From: Microbulbifer hydrolyticus
GTDB taxonomy: Bacteria > Pseudomonadota > Gammaproteobacteria > Pseudomonadales > Cellvibrionaceae
NCBI RefSeq assembly: GCF_009931115.1
Contig: NZ_CP047491.1
Coordinates: 558,001 to 622,000 of the forward strand
Reading direction: 5' to 3'
DNA: 64,000 bases
Shown here: piece after piece, positions 54,212 to 63,107 of the stretch
How the letters are laid out: each line of letters begins with the position of its first letter
Position numbering within the stretch: the first letter of the stretch is position 1
Made by a program: the position numbers and the translations under genes
The notes under the pieces: model-generated
What the model saw: only the letters and a program-made list of their open reading frames with translations
Database searches by the model: none
What the model was told of the DNA's origin: nothing

Positions 54212-54874
54212 ATGTATCAGCATACTTTTACCTGCAAATCTCCCGTTGATCTCCCTTTAGGCAAGATCGTGTGTGTCGGGCGCAACTACGCGGCCCATGC
54301 GGCGGAGCTGGACAACCCGGTACCGGACGAGCCATTGCTGTTCATCAAGCCGGCAACGGCGGCGGTACCCATGGCAGAGCCCGTGCACCTGCCACGTGGC
54401 CGGGGCAGCTGCCATTTTGAGGGCGAGCTGGCGTTGTTGGTCGGCGACAAGCTGACCGACGCCAATGCGGCGGATGTTCCGGAGGCCATTGCCGGCCTCG
54501 GCCTGGCGCTGGACCTGACCCTGCGCGAGCTGCAGTCGGCGCTGAAAAAGCAGGGGCAGCCTTGGGAAAAAGCCAAGGGTTTTGATGGTGCCTGTCCGTT
54601 GTCGCCCTTTGTGAAGCTGGACTGGCTGCCGGACTGGGACAACCTGACGTACACCCTGTGGTTGAACGGCGAAATCCGCCAGCGCGGCAAGTCCAACCAT
54701 ATGCTGACGCCGATTCTCGATCTGGTGGCGTACATCAGTAGTCATTTCACCCTGCTGCCGGGAGACGTGGTGTTGACCGGTACGCCCGCCGGCGTTGGTG
54801 AACTGTCAGTGGGTGACCGGGTGGCAATGGGGTTAGAGGACGACTGGTTGCGGGTGGAGACTTCGGTCGCCTGA
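54212..54874 (+). CDS. fumarylacetoacetate hydrolase-family protein (YcgM-like)
   Basis: 220 residues against 219 in E. coli YcgM, with close similarity from MYQH onward. KIVCVGRNYAAHAAEL, PLLFIKPATA, HFEGELALLVG, ALDLTLRELQ, PWEKAKGFDGACPLSPF and LLPGDVVLTGTPAGVG are the family core, including the acidic metal ligands (E, E, D). Such enzymes hydrolyse or decarboxylate beta-keto acids; YcgM's close relatives act as oxaloacetate decarboxylase or acylpyruvase. ATG 54212 is chosen over 54206 because the family begins MYQH. It is divergent from serA. Confidence 0.88.
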   Translation: MYQHTFTCKSPVDLPLGKIVCVGRNYAAHAAELDNPVPDEPLLFIKPATAAVPMAEPVHLPRGRGSCHFEGELALLVGDKLTDANAADVPEAIAGLGLALDLTLRELQSALKKQGQPWEKAKGFDGACPLSPFVKLDWLPDWDNLTYTLWLNGEIRQRGKSNHMLTPILDLVAYISSHFTLLPGDVVLTGTPAGVGELSVGDRVAMGLEDDWLRVETSVA

Positions 54875-54985
54875 ATTGGCGCCCAGCGCTCGGGGGTGGA
54901 GCGGCACACCCGGCAAACTAAGATTGTCCCATTCCAAAACCCCCTCTAAGATGCGCATTTTTGTACTCACTCAGCGGGAAAAAAG

Positions 54986-55510
54986 ATGACAGATCTCAAC
55001 CAGAAGGCCACTGTCCGCATCCTGACAACCGGTGGCACCATCGAGAAAAGCTACTGCGAATCCGAGGGCACGCTCAAAAACCGGGCCTCAATCATCCGTG
55101 AGGGCCTGATCTCCAGCCTGCGCCTGCCCTATACCCATCTGGAACTGGAGAGCGTGCTCAACAAGGACTCGCTGGAAATGGACGACAACGACCGCATGCA
55201 GATCTGCAGCGCCATTGCGGCCACTGCAGAGCGGGGCGACCCTATCGTCATCCTCCACGGTACCGACACCATGTCCGTTACCGCCGAATACTGTTACCGG
55301 CAGATGGGAACCCCCAAGGTGCCGGTGGTGTTCACTGGCGCCATGAAGCCCATGGGCTTTATTGACTCCGATGCCCGCCAGAATGTCACCGAGGCCCTGC
55401 TCACCGCACGCCTGGTGGAGCCCGGCTTCTACATCGCCTTCCACAATCGCGTCTTTCCGATTCCCGGCGCGCGTAAAAACCTCGAGACCGGCACCTTCGA
55501 AGCCATCTGA
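54986..55510 (+). CDS. single-domain asparaginase-like protein
   Basis: 174 residues, only the N-terminal half of a normal L-asparaginase (about 330). The active-site set is complete: TTGGTIEK with Thr 15, HGTDTM (His 91 to Thr 95, Asp 94), and Lys 121 in GAMKPMG. The usual C-terminal domain is missing and no frame downstream supplies it, so this is a recognised short form and not a frameshift. Possible activities are amide hydrolysis or deacylation. It is followed after 101 bases by an aldehyde dehydrogenase. ATG 54986 follows GGGAAAAAAG. Confidence 0.82.
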   Translation: MTDLNQKATVRILTTGGTIEKSYCESEGTLKNRASIIREGLISSLRLPYTHLELESVLNKDSLEMDDNDRMQICSAIAATAERGDPIVILHGTDTMSVTAEYCYRQMGTPKVPVVFTGAMKPMGFIDSDARQNVTEALLTARLVEPGFYIAFHNRVFPIPGARKNLETGTFEAI

Positions 55511-55611
55511 CCCGGGCAGCCGCACACAGGCTTTGATTTGTGATCACATTTTAGGTATAAACTGAACAATCCTTCAGTTTTATCAACATTCGACCCCACA
55601 CGAGGTGTGCC

Positions 55612-57129
55612 ATGACCAACAAGGCCGAAAAAAAGCCGACCCCGCAGACCCTCCAGGAGTGGCTTGCCATGGCCGACGCCCTCACCATCGAGGGCCGGGC
55701 ATTTATCAATGGTGAATATGTCGACGCCCTCTCCGGCAAGACCCGCCCTACCACCAGCCCCGCTGACGGGCGGGAACTGGCGCAGATTGCCAGCTGTGGC
55801 CCGGAAGATGCCGAGCGCGCGGTGAAAGTTGCCCGGGATACCTTCGAGTCCGGCGTCTGGTCCCATATGCCGCCGATGGAGCGCAAGAAAATCCTGGTGC
55901 GCTTTGCCGAGCTGATCGAGGAAAACCGCGAAGAAATCGCGCTGCTGGAAAGTCTCGACGCCGGCAAGCCCATCAGCGACACCATGAATGTGGACGTGCC
56001 CGGCGCTGTGACCACTATTCGCTGGACCGCTGAGGCCATCGACAAGATTTACGATGAGATTGCGCCTACCGGGCCCACCGAAATTGGCCTGATTACCCGC
56101 ATGCCCCTGGGGGTGATCGCGGCCATCGTGCCGTGGAACTTCCCGCTCTCCACCACTGCCTGGAAACTGGGCCCGGCACTCGCCACCGGCAACAGCGTGA
56201 TCCTGAAGCCCGCTTCCAACACGCCGCTCACCGCCATCAAGCTGGCGGGCCTTGCCAAGCAAGCTGGGTTGCCGGACGGCGTGCTGAACGTACTGCCAGG
56301 GCCTGGCAGCACCCTGGGTAAAGCCCTGGGCCTGCATATGGATATCGACGGGCTCACGTTTACCGGCTCAACCGAAGTGGGCAAGACCCTCACCGAATAC
56401 TCCGGCCAGTCCAACCTGAAGCGCACCTTCCTTGAGCTGGGCGGCAAAAGCCCGAACATTGTGTTCGCCGATGCGGACCTGGACAAAGCCGCGGAAGCCG
56501 CGGCGCTGGCGGTGTTCTACAACCAGGGTGAAACCTGCACCGCGGGTACCCGCCTGCTGGTGGAAAAGGGCATCGCCGACAGCTTTATCGAAAAGGTGAA
56601 GAAGGCCTCCGAGCGCTTCAAGCCGGGCCACCCGCAGGACCCGAACAGCGTCATGGGCGCACTGATTGATCAGAGCCAGTTTGATACTGTCGAGTTTTAC
56701 GTGGCCAAGGGCCTGGAGCAGGGTGCACAGCTGGTATGTGGCGGCAAGCCTGCGGAGGCGGTTGAGGGCGGACACTACTACGAGCCGACCATCTTCAAGG
56801 GCGTTAATGGCGACATGAAAATTGCCCGTGAGGAAATCTTTGGCCCGGTGCTGTCGGTCATCGAGTTTGAAACCGAAGAAGAGGCGCTGAAAATCGCCAA
56901 CGACTCCATCTACGGCCTCGCCTCCGGTGTCTGGACCCAAGACATCAGTCGCGCGCACCGCCTGGCCCGGGATATCCGTGCCGGCTCGGTGTGGATCAAC
57001 AACTACTTCGGCGGCGATATCACTGTGCCATTTGGTGGCTTCAAGCAGTCCGGTAACGGTCGCGACAAGTCTCTGCATGCGCTGGACAAATACTGTGAGC
57101 TGAAATCCACCTGGATCGATATCAGCTGA
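55612..57129 (+). CDS. puuC: aldehyde dehydrogenase, PuuC-like
   Basis: 505 residues against 495 in E. coli PuuC, with high similarity. FINGEY near residue 32, VPWNFPL, and the catalytic Glu 275 in LELGGKS and Cys 309 in GETCTAG are present, along with VPFGGFKQSGNGRDKSLHALDKY at the end. PuuC oxidises gamma-glutamyl-gamma-aminobutyraldehyde in putrescine breakdown, and such enzymes accept other small aldehydes. The rest of the puu pathway is not in the window, so the substrate is inferred. ATG 55612 follows an ACACGAGG site. A terminator follows. Confidence 0.9.
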   Translation: MTNKAEKKPTPQTLQEWLAMADALTIEGRAFINGEYVDALSGKTRPTTSPADGRELAQIASCGPEDAERAVKVARDTFESGVWSHMPPMERKKILVRFAELIEENREEIALLESLDAGKPISDTMNVDVPGAVTTIRWTAEAIDKIYDEIAPTGPTEIGLITRMPLGVIAAIVPWNFPLSTTAWKLGPALATGNSVILKPASNTPLTAIKLAGLAKQAGLPDGVLNVLPGPGSTLGKALGLHMDIDGLTFTGSTEVGKTLTEYSGQSNLKRTFLELGGKSPNIVFADADLDKAAEAAALAVFYNQGETCTAGTRLLVEKGIADSFIEKVKKASERFKPGHPQDPNSVMGALIDQSQFDTVEFYVAKGLEQGAQLVCGGKPAEAVEGGHYYEPTIFKGVNGDMKIAREEIFGPVLSVIEFETEEEALKIANDSIYGLASGVWTQDISRAHRLARDIRAGSVWINNYFGGDITVPFGGFKQSGNGRDKSLHALDKYCELKSTWIDIS

Positions 57130-57166
57130 TCCCGCAACCCTGTAAAGAGCTGGATTTGACTCCTTT

Positions 57167-57190
57167 GGGCCGCATTCGCGGCCCTTTTTT
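57167..57190 (+). terminator. intrinsic terminator after puuC-like gene
   Basis: GGGCCGC (57167-57173), loop ATTC, GCGGCCC (57178-57184), then six T residues. The same sequence recurs at 57738. Confidence 0.9.
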
Positions 57191-57319
57191 ATGTCATTCA
57201 GGCTGTAGTCATCTGCGGCGCTGGATAATAAAAATGTGATGTCGTGCGGGTGTGTCGACCTGTTGTCGGTTTACGATGGCGCGTATTCGTTTTGAATCAA
57301 CTTTGATAGAGGTGACCCC

Positions 57320-57631
57320 ATGCTGAAGAGCCTGACTACCGCACTTGTTGCGATCGCGCTGGCAGTGCCAGCTACCACGGCACTGGCAAAGCCCGATAAA
57401 CACGGTGACCTGCCCCCCGGGCTACAGAAAAAGGTCAACCGCGGCGGCGAGCTGCCTCCAGGCTGGAAGAAAAAGCTCCAGCGGGGCTATGTCCTCGAGG
57501 ACGAAATCTATCGCCATGCGGTGGTGGTGCACCCCGTTGATGATCGCGGACTGGTGACCGTGCGGATTGAGGGTGAGCTGGTTCGACTGGTTCACGCCAC
57601 CCACGAGATTGTGGATATTCTTTCCCGATGA
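57320..57631 (+). CDS. small periplasmic RcnB-like protein
   Basis: 103 residues. Signal peptide to about 23 (ending ALA). The mature part has the repeat-like LPPGLQKKVNRGGELPPGWKKKLQRG and a C-terminal beta-strand segment, as in small periplasmic RcnB/YcnI-type proteins. A metal or envelope role is not shown. ATG 57320 follows a GAGGTGA-like site. It lies between two copies of one terminator. Confidence 0.65.
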   Translation: MLKSLTTALVAIALAVPATTALAKPDKHGDLPPGLQKKVNRGGELPPGWKKKLQRGYVLEDEIYRHAVVVHPVDDRGLVTVRIEGELVRLVHATHEIVDILSR

Positions 57632-57737
57632 ATCAGGGCGCCGGTGAAGTGAAGCGCTGAGCCCCACTCCCGGCCTGAGCCCCATTCCCGAAAGGTATCC
57701 ACGGATGCCGCAGCAAAGATCTGAACCTGTTCCCCCT

Positions 57738-57760
57738 GGGCCGCATTCGCGGCCCTTTTT
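57738..57760 (+). terminator. second copy of the puuC terminator
   Basis: GGGCCGC (57738-57744), loop ATTC, GCGGCCC (57749-57755), then five T residues. Stem, loop and flanks are identical over about 24 bases to the terminator at 57167. Confidence 0.88.
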
Positions 57761-57882
57761 CGTATCGGGCCCCGGAATCTGTTGTTGCGCACACGCAATG
57801 TGCGACAATTAATGATGCGCCATGGGCGGCGTATCCTGAGGATGTAAAAATCGAACAATAAAGAGGCGGCAAGGGAGCGACA

Positions 57883-58980
57883 ATGAAGGTAAAACCGTTA
57901 CGCTGGGTCAACGCACTGGCCATTTCCGTCGCACTGAGTAGTGCAGCAAATGCGGGTGAACTCGGGGACCGGTTTGCAGAGTACAAACTGGCACTTGAGT
58001 CAGGTAGTAAAGGCCGAATTGCCGAGACAGCGAAATCGGTTTTCGACTATACGAAGGAGAATTTGCCCGAGAATAATAAAAATCGCGCTGCTTCCGCGCT
58101 CAATTACGGCAGTGCCCTGATTGCTCTCAAACGGTACGACGATGCGGAGAAAGTGTTGTCCGAAGCCATGACGGTCTACCGCAGCAGCTATGGGGAAAAT
58201 GCGGAAGCGCTTATTGATCCCTTGATGATGCATGCGAAGGCGAGAGCGGCGAATGTCGGCCACTCCTCGCGTCAACGCTACCGTCGATTCGTCGACGATG
58301 CACTGGATATCGCCGAAGCCAGCCGCGGCAAAGACTCCTACCTCTATGCCAAGCTTCTTCAGGAAGCTGGCAGAATCGGGATTGATAACGCCGGCGATCG
58401 CCATGCCCTTGAATATCTGGAGCGCGCCTATGCCGTCTTTACCGGGCCGCTCGGAGAGTACCAGGTCGAGCGGTTTCTGGCGGGCTTCTACCTCGGCAAG
58501 TACTTTTTGGTGCGGAAAAACTACCGGCAGGCCGAAGTGTTCCTTGCTGAAGCGCTGGCGCTCGCCGACGCATCTTCCGAAAAGGATACACAGTTAGAAC
58601 TCACCGCTCGCGCGTTCCTGGTTGAGGTATACGACTCACTGGGAGAGAGTGAGAAATCGATCGAGCAATGTCGGGCTATTGGGAAGGCCACGCCATTCAA
58701 CATGAATCAGGAGCCAAAGCCGTTGTTCAGGCGTAACCCGAAATATCCGCGGAGTGCGCTGGAGATCGGGACAGAGGGCTACGCGATTGCACAGTTTACG
58801 ATCAGCGACGCCGGCATTGCGGAAGATATCGAAATTTTGGAGACCAAAGGCTCCCGGAGTTTCGGGCGTTCTACTCAGGATTACCTTGAAGACCTGCGCT
58901 TTGCTCCGCGCTTCGAGGACGGTGTCGCGGTTGACACCCCGGGGCGAAAAATGCGTGTGAATTTCAGCATGGCAGATTGA
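57883..58980 (+). CDS. periplasmic TPR protein with TonB-like C-terminal domain
   Basis: 365 residues. A cleavable signal (1-24, ending NAG) precedes helical TPR-like repeats (about 28-255; ALNYGSALIALKRYDDAEKVLSEAM is a clear unit). The last 90 residues are a TonB_C fold: NPKYPRSALEIGTEGYAIAQFTISDAGIAEDIEIL and a second strand pair, ending RKMRVNFSM. Normal TonB is anchored by an uncleaved N-terminal helix with a Pro-rich linker; both are lacking here. It may be a soluble periplasmic partner and not an energy transducer. ATG 57883 follows AGGGAG. Confidence 0.8.
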   Translation: MKVKPLRWVNALAISVALSSAANAGELGDRFAEYKLALESGSKGRIAETAKSVFDYTKENLPENNKNRAASALNYGSALIALKRYDDAEKVLSEAMTVYRSSYGENAEALIDPLMMHAKARAANVGHSSRQRYRRFVDDALDIAEASRGKDSYLYAKLLQEAGRIGIDNAGDRHALEYLERAYAVFTGPLGEYQVERFLAGFYLGKYFLVRKNYRQAEVFLAEALALADASSEKDTQLELTARAFLVEVYDSLGESEKSIEQCRAIGKATPFNMNQEPKPLFRRNPKYPRSALEIGTEGYAIAQFTISDAGIAEDIEILETKGSRSFGRSTQDYLEDLRFAPRFEDGVAVDTPGRKMRVNFSMAD

Positions 58981-59094
58981 TGTCGCCGGATGCCCTGTGG
59001 CCCTGCCTCGACACTGGGCGTTAGCGCGGAAATACGTTATACCTACGGGTAAACAAGTATCCAGAGCCTGGTCTGAGGGCAGGGGAGACGATCC

Positions 59095-59484
59095 ATGAGC
59101 GAATATCATCACGGCTTTTCCGTCAGCATTGAGCGCACCGGAGATGAACGTGTGCTGTTGTCGCTGTATGCGCGGGGCAAACTGGAGCATGAAGATTACG
59201 AAACCCTGGTGCCCATGCTGGAATCCGCCATCGCCGGCATGGACCACCCGAAAGTGGATGTGCTGTTCGATATGCGCGATCTGACCGGCTGGGAAATCCG
59301 CGCCGCATGGGACGATCTCAAGCTGGGATTAAAACACGGGCGGCAGTTCAACCGGGTGGCCATGGTCGGTGACAAGCAGTGGCAGGAAGTCGCCGCCAAA
59401 GTCGGCAGCTGGTTTATTGGCGGTGAAGCCAAAATCTTCGACGACAGAGCACAGGCCGTGGCCTGGCTAGAGCAAAACGCATAA
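59095..59484 (+). CDS. STAS/SpoIIAA-like protein (DUF3478-type)
   Basis: 129 residues, cytoplasmic. The sequence KVDVLFDMRDLTGWEIRAAWDDLKLGLKHGRQFNRVAMVGD and SWFIGGEAKIFDDRAQAVAWL fits the SpoIIAA-like/DUF3478 fold, related to STAS domains and lipid-binding proteins. No phosphorylatable Ser is clear. Function unknown. ATG 59095 with AGGGGAG upstream. A terminator follows. Confidence 0.82.
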   Translation: MSEYHHGFSVSIERTGDERVLLSLYARGKLEHEDYETLVPMLESAIAGMDHPKVDVLFDMRDLTGWEIRAAWDDLKLGLKHGRQFNRVAMVGDKQWQEVAAKVGSWFIGGEAKIFDDRAQAVAWLEQNA

Positions 59485-59506
59485 ACTCCCCCTGGAATAA
59501 TTTCTA

Positions 59507-59538
59507 AAACGGCCCCTGCCCCGCGGCAGGGGCCGTTT
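59507..59538. terminator. terminator between STAS-like and terC genes
   Basis: A perfect 14-bp stem (59507-59520 with 59525-59538), loop CCGC. The 3' side ends GTTT, with no long T-run, so termination efficiency is uncertain. Confidence 0.75.
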
Positions 59539-59584
59539 GCTACATATATGACCTGGCGCAATTGCGCAAATCGGGGGAAACAAC

Positions 59585-60331
59585 ATGTTCGAATGGATTG
59601 CGAGCCCAGAGGCCTGGATCGCACTCGCCACGCTGGCGGCCCTGGAAATCGTTCTGGGTATCGACAATATCATCTTCATTTCCATCCTGGTTGGCCGCCT
59701 GCCGGAAAAGCAGCGTGAATCTGCACGCTTTATCGGGCTGGCGCTGGCCATGGTCACACGCCTGATGTTGCTGTTCTCCATCGCGTGGATCATGGGACTG
59801 ACCGAACCCTGGTTTACCGTATTTGGTGAGGAAATTTCCGGGCGGGATGTGATCCTGATCGGCGGTGGCCTGTTCCTGTTGTTCAAGGCTACGCATGAAA
59901 TTCACGGCAGCCTCGAGGGTGTGGACGGCGAGACCGGTAGTGTCGCAACAGCCACCTACGGCATGGTGCTGGCGCAAATTGCCGTGCTGGATATCGTATT
60001 CTCCCTGGACTCCGTCATTACCGCCGTCGGCCTGGTGGATCATATCTCCATTATGGCGATTGCGATTGTCCTGGCGGTGGGTGTCATGCTGGTTGCCGCC
60101 AAACCTATTGGTGACTTTGTTGATCGCCACCCCACCATAAAAATGCTGGCGCTTTCGTTTTTGATTCTGGTCGGGGTAACCCTGATCGCCGAAGGCTTCG
60201 ATGTGCATGTACCGAAAGGCTACATTTACTTCTCCATGGCCTTCTCGGTAGCGGTGGAAATGTTGAATATCCGTATGCGCAGTAAAAAAGCCAGGGCGGT
60301 AAAGCTGCACAAGCCTATAAGGGAAGAGTAA
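59585..60331 (+). CDS. TerC-family integral membrane protein
   Basis: 248 residues with seven hydrophobic segments. The signatures LEIVLGIDNIIFISILVGRLP (residues about 20-40) and VLDIVFSLDSVITAVGLVDHI (about 133-153) include the conserved acidic residues (Asp in GIDN and SLDS) that bind metal. TerC proteins are linked to manganese export and, in some species, tellurite resistance. It is probably a manganese exporter or metal-homeostasis protein. ATG 59585. It converges on the hydrolase gene with a shared terminator. Confidence 0.88.
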   Translation: MFEWIASPEAWIALATLAALEIVLGIDNIIFISILVGRLPEKQRESARFIGLALAMVTRLMLLFSIAWIMGLTEPWFTVFGEEISGRDVILIGGGLFLLFKATHEIHGSLEGVDGETGSVATATYGMVLAQIAVLDIVFSLDSVITAVGLVDHISIMAIAIVLAVGVMLVAAKPIGDFVDRHPTIKMLALSFLILVGVTLIAEGFDVHVPKGYIYFSMAFSVAVEMLNIRMRSKKARAVKLHKPIREE

Positions 60332-60345
60332 CAAGCGCTGTAAAT

Positions 60346-60378
60346 AAAAAAGGGGGCGATTTAATCGCCCCCTTTTTT
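60346..60378. terminator. bidirectional terminator between terC and hydrolase genes
   Basis: GGGGGCGAT (60352-60360), loop TTA, ATCGCCCCC (60364-60372), flanked by A residues at 60346-60351 and T residues at 60373-60378. Confidence 0.93.
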
Positions 60379-60390
60379 GTGCCTGAAGAG

Positions 60391-62907
60391 CTATTGGCAC
60401 AAGCTGCGGATACTGTGTGATTCCTGTGCCGCATCCATCCACAAGTATTCGTCGTCATCACCGAAGTAGTAATACACGCTATTGTTGGGCAGGATCAGGA
60501 CTGAAATACCACCGTAGCCCGACATGAATGGCAGCCACAGGGGGTTGCCACAGCCGCTGATATCACTGCTGATCTCATGCGCCCAGAAGCCATTGTTGTA
60601 CTTGTAGTCAGTGAGGGGCTCCAGGCCGCGGTCGTTTGCATCACGTTGGAGCGCTGCGTCAAGCTGCGCCTGGTGCAGGGTGGATTGGCTGGTATCAGCA
60701 AAGAAGTTACCAATTTTTGCTACATCGTCGCGTAACCACATCAGGCCCCAGCCGGTGAAAGGCTGTTGCACACTGTCGTAGGTGCGGCGGGTAAACTCTG
60801 CCGTGGCACTTACACCAAGCGGCGCCAACACCTCATCGAACAGGATATCCCGGAATATATCACTGCTGCTGCCCTCGATACCCTGAAGGTATGCGTTCAT
60901 CGCAGTACCCAGAACATAGGTATCGGAAGTGTGGTAAACCCATTTGGTGCCAGGCGTTGCCTTGCGAGGGTACTCCGTGCAGCTATAGGATATTTTGCTG
61001 GCGTGATCTTCCGGAAGGAACAGGTCATTGGTGTGGCTAGCGCCTTCGTCGCTCATATAGCCGGCGAGCTTATAGTTGCCGGTTCCCATATCCAGCGCAT
61101 TGCCGAAAGTCACGTCATTCCAGTTGCCGTTGGTATTGCATTCACTGATATAGCTGCCGATGGACTGATTGAATGTCCCGGGGTACTTCTGCTCCAGTCG
61201 CATCAGCGTACCACCAGCGAATACTGTCTTGGCGCTGGAGTAGGACGGCACCACCAGTGATTCGCAGAATGGGTAGGTGCCACTTCGGGTGCTACAACCT
61301 CCCACATAGTGCGTACCATCAATCACGAATCCGACCAGGGAGATGGCAGCGGGATCCTTGCTGTTGGGTGTGGCAAAGCGGGTGTAATCGGTCCCCGGAT
61401 AATCCTGAGGCAGTGCGCTGAGTGGCTTGGTCGGCATACGCGCTGCCACTTCAGCCTGATACTCGCTTACTGTCAGTGCACTGTTGCTGACCGTTTGCGG
61501 TGTGTAATTGGCGGTAAGCTGTCCCCACATATCAAACTGGTAATAGAGGCAGGTCTCACTCGCAATTTGGTAGGCGGCGTCGGAGACGGAACCATCATCC
61601 TTGAACAGGAAGGTCATGACTCCGTTGTGTATGCAGTTTGCATTTTTCTGCTGAAGCGCAAATGGTAATGCGACACGGCTATACCCGGCATCACCGTTCT
61701 CATTCCACACACGTCCCGGTGTCAGTACATATTCCCATTCGGGGTGAGAGCTCGGAATGGAGCCGCGCTCCGTTGGCACGATGTGACTCCCGGTCTGTAC
61801 AAAATCAAAGTTGAACTCCGGCAGATGTTTGCGGGTGGCATCCTGGGTTCCGGTATAGCGGAAGGTGTCTTTTTGTTCATTAAAGGCACCTTCGGTTGCC
61901 TCCCCAAATAGTTCCAGCGATCCCTCAAACTGGTTGGTGGGCATGGCCGCCTGAGCGGGGAGTGCATAGTTCGAAAAGTCCACCAGGCTCCCGGGGGCGC
62001 TGCCATTGATCAGGGTGTTCATGGTCAAGGCGGAGCGGCTGACGTTACCGCTGCCGGTAAGTGGGTCGAAATCCTGCACGGTGCCACCGCCCTGGCTGGC
62101 GTTGCCGGTGAGGACGATTGAAACAACGGGCTCGTCGGGATCATTTGACGTGATGGTGATCCCGCTACTGAAGCTGCCCTCGGTAGAGGGGTTAAATTGT
62201 AGCGAGATTGAGCAACTTCCGCCGGCCGCAACCGTCGAACAATTATTGCTGGTGATGCTGAATGGTCCGGTAGGTGCGCTTGTGCCACTGATTATCAAAG
62301 CCGCCGAACCGCTGTTGGAAATCCAGATATCCTGCGTCGTACTGGTACCGGGAGTGACCGAGGCAAAACTTACGCTACCGGGGGCGTCAATATCTGGATT
62401 GGTGGGGGCACCACCGGTACCTGTTGCGAGTGCCTGATGCCCGTAGCAGTAATCTCCAGTAGTGGCGCCGGTGCCGCGAAAGCGCAACTGCACTGATGTG
62501 TTGTTGTCGATACCAGCCGGAGCACTGCTGGCACTGAACTGGGTGCCGTTGTCATCACCATTGGCTATTGTGATGGCGGTGGTCCAGTTACTGCCGCCGT
62601 CCGTGGATATTTCACCATAACAGAACTCGCCGTTCTCCAGGGAGCTCGCTGACATGATCAGAGATACGGAAACCGCGGAATAGCCCGCAGTAGACAGGAT
62701 ATGGCTCGCACTGGAATTGGCTCGCAGGCGAATCGCGCTATTGTTGTGGGCATCTACCGTACCTGTTGTATTCCAATCGCTGATGTCGCCACTAGCAAAA
62801 CTGTCGGAGTAGATCGTTGTCGCTTGGGCACTGGTGGAACCTGCCGTAAACATGAGTAAAAACAAAGCCGCGAGCCTAGCTCGAGGAAGTTGGTATCTCG
62901 ATTTCAT
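60391..62907 (-). CDS. secreted SxxK serine hydrolase with choice-of-anchor-D module
   Basis: 838 residues. Signal peptide to about 28. A beta-sandwich (about 30-165) contains two Cys. A choice-of-anchor-D/HYDIN-type module (about 172-272, with FGSVxxGxxxxxxxxxxNSGSAALIISG-like NSGSAALIISG and CSISLQFNPSTEGSFSSGITITSNDP) follows. The rest is a beta-lactamase/NylB-like hydrolase: S-S-A-K at 557-560, Tyr 658 in VYHTSDTY, and GWGLMWLRDDVAKIG. Such folds act as esterases, peptidases or amidases. The domain mix is unusual. ATG 62907. A paralogue lies directly upstream (63108-64000). Confidence 0.78.
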   Translation of the reverse strand: MKSRYQLPRARLAALFLLMFTAGSTSAQATTIYSDSFASGDISDWNTTGTVDAHNNSAIRLRANSSASHILSTAGYSAVSVSLIMSASSLENGEFCYGEISTDGGSNWTTAITIANGDDNGTQFSASSAPAGIDNNTSVQLRFRGTGATTGDYCYGHQALATGTGGAPTNPDIDAPGSVSFASVTPGTSTTQDIWISNSGSAALIISGTSAPTGPFSITSNNCSTVAAGGSCSISLQFNPSTEGSFSSGITITSNDPDEPVVSIVLTGNASQGGGTVQDFDPLTGSGNVSRSALTMNTLINGSAPGSLVDFSNYALPAQAAMPTNQFEGSLELFGEATEGAFNEQKDTFRYTGTQDATRKHLPEFNFDFVQTGSHIVPTERGSIPSSHPEWEYVLTPGRVWNENGDAGYSRVALPFALQQKNANCIHNGVMTFLFKDDGSVSDAAYQIASETCLYYQFDMWGQLTANYTPQTVSNSALTVSEYQAEVAARMPTKPLSALPQDYPGTDYTRFATPNSKDPAAISLVGFVIDGTHYVGGCSTRSGTYPFCESLVVPSYSSAKTVFAGGTLMRLEQKYPGTFNQSIGSYISECNTNGNWNDVTFGNALDMGTGNYKLAGYMSDEGASHTNDLFLPEDHASKISYSCTEYPRKATPGTKWVYHTSDTYVLGTAMNAYLQGIEGSSSDIFRDILFDEVLAPLGVSATAEFTRRTYDSVQQPFTGWGLMWLRDDVAKIGNFFADTSQSTLHQAQLDAALQRDANDRGLEPLTDYKYNNGFWAHEISSDISGCGNPLWLPFMSGYGGISVLILPNNSVYYYFGDDDEYLWMDAAQESHSIRSLCQ

Positions 62908-63048
62908 ATTCGCACCTTGACTATTCTTGTGGGGGCACCGCTGTGCAACTTGGGATCGAAAAGTTGCGTCGGGATAACATGAACTGCGGGGGAAGCATTC
63001 TGTAGAGCCACCTGTAGCAGGCGCGTAGGGCCAGAGTCATACTGGCGC

Positions 63049-63077
63049 AAAAAAAGCGGGCCATCCGTGTGGCCCGC
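63049..63077 (-). terminator. terminator of the second SxxK hydrolase gene
   Basis: GCGGGCCA (63056-63063) pairs with TGGCCCGC (63070-63077). On the minus strand a run of seven T residues (63049-63055) follows. Confidence 0.88.
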
Positions 63078-63107
63078 ACCAGGCAGTTCTGCCAGAGAGG
63101 TCGGGTC

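Noticed and set aside
57167-57760. Insertion sequence flanked by the duplicated terminator.
   Set aside because: The enclosed gene is a small exported protein, not a transposase, and no terminal inverted repeats are seen.
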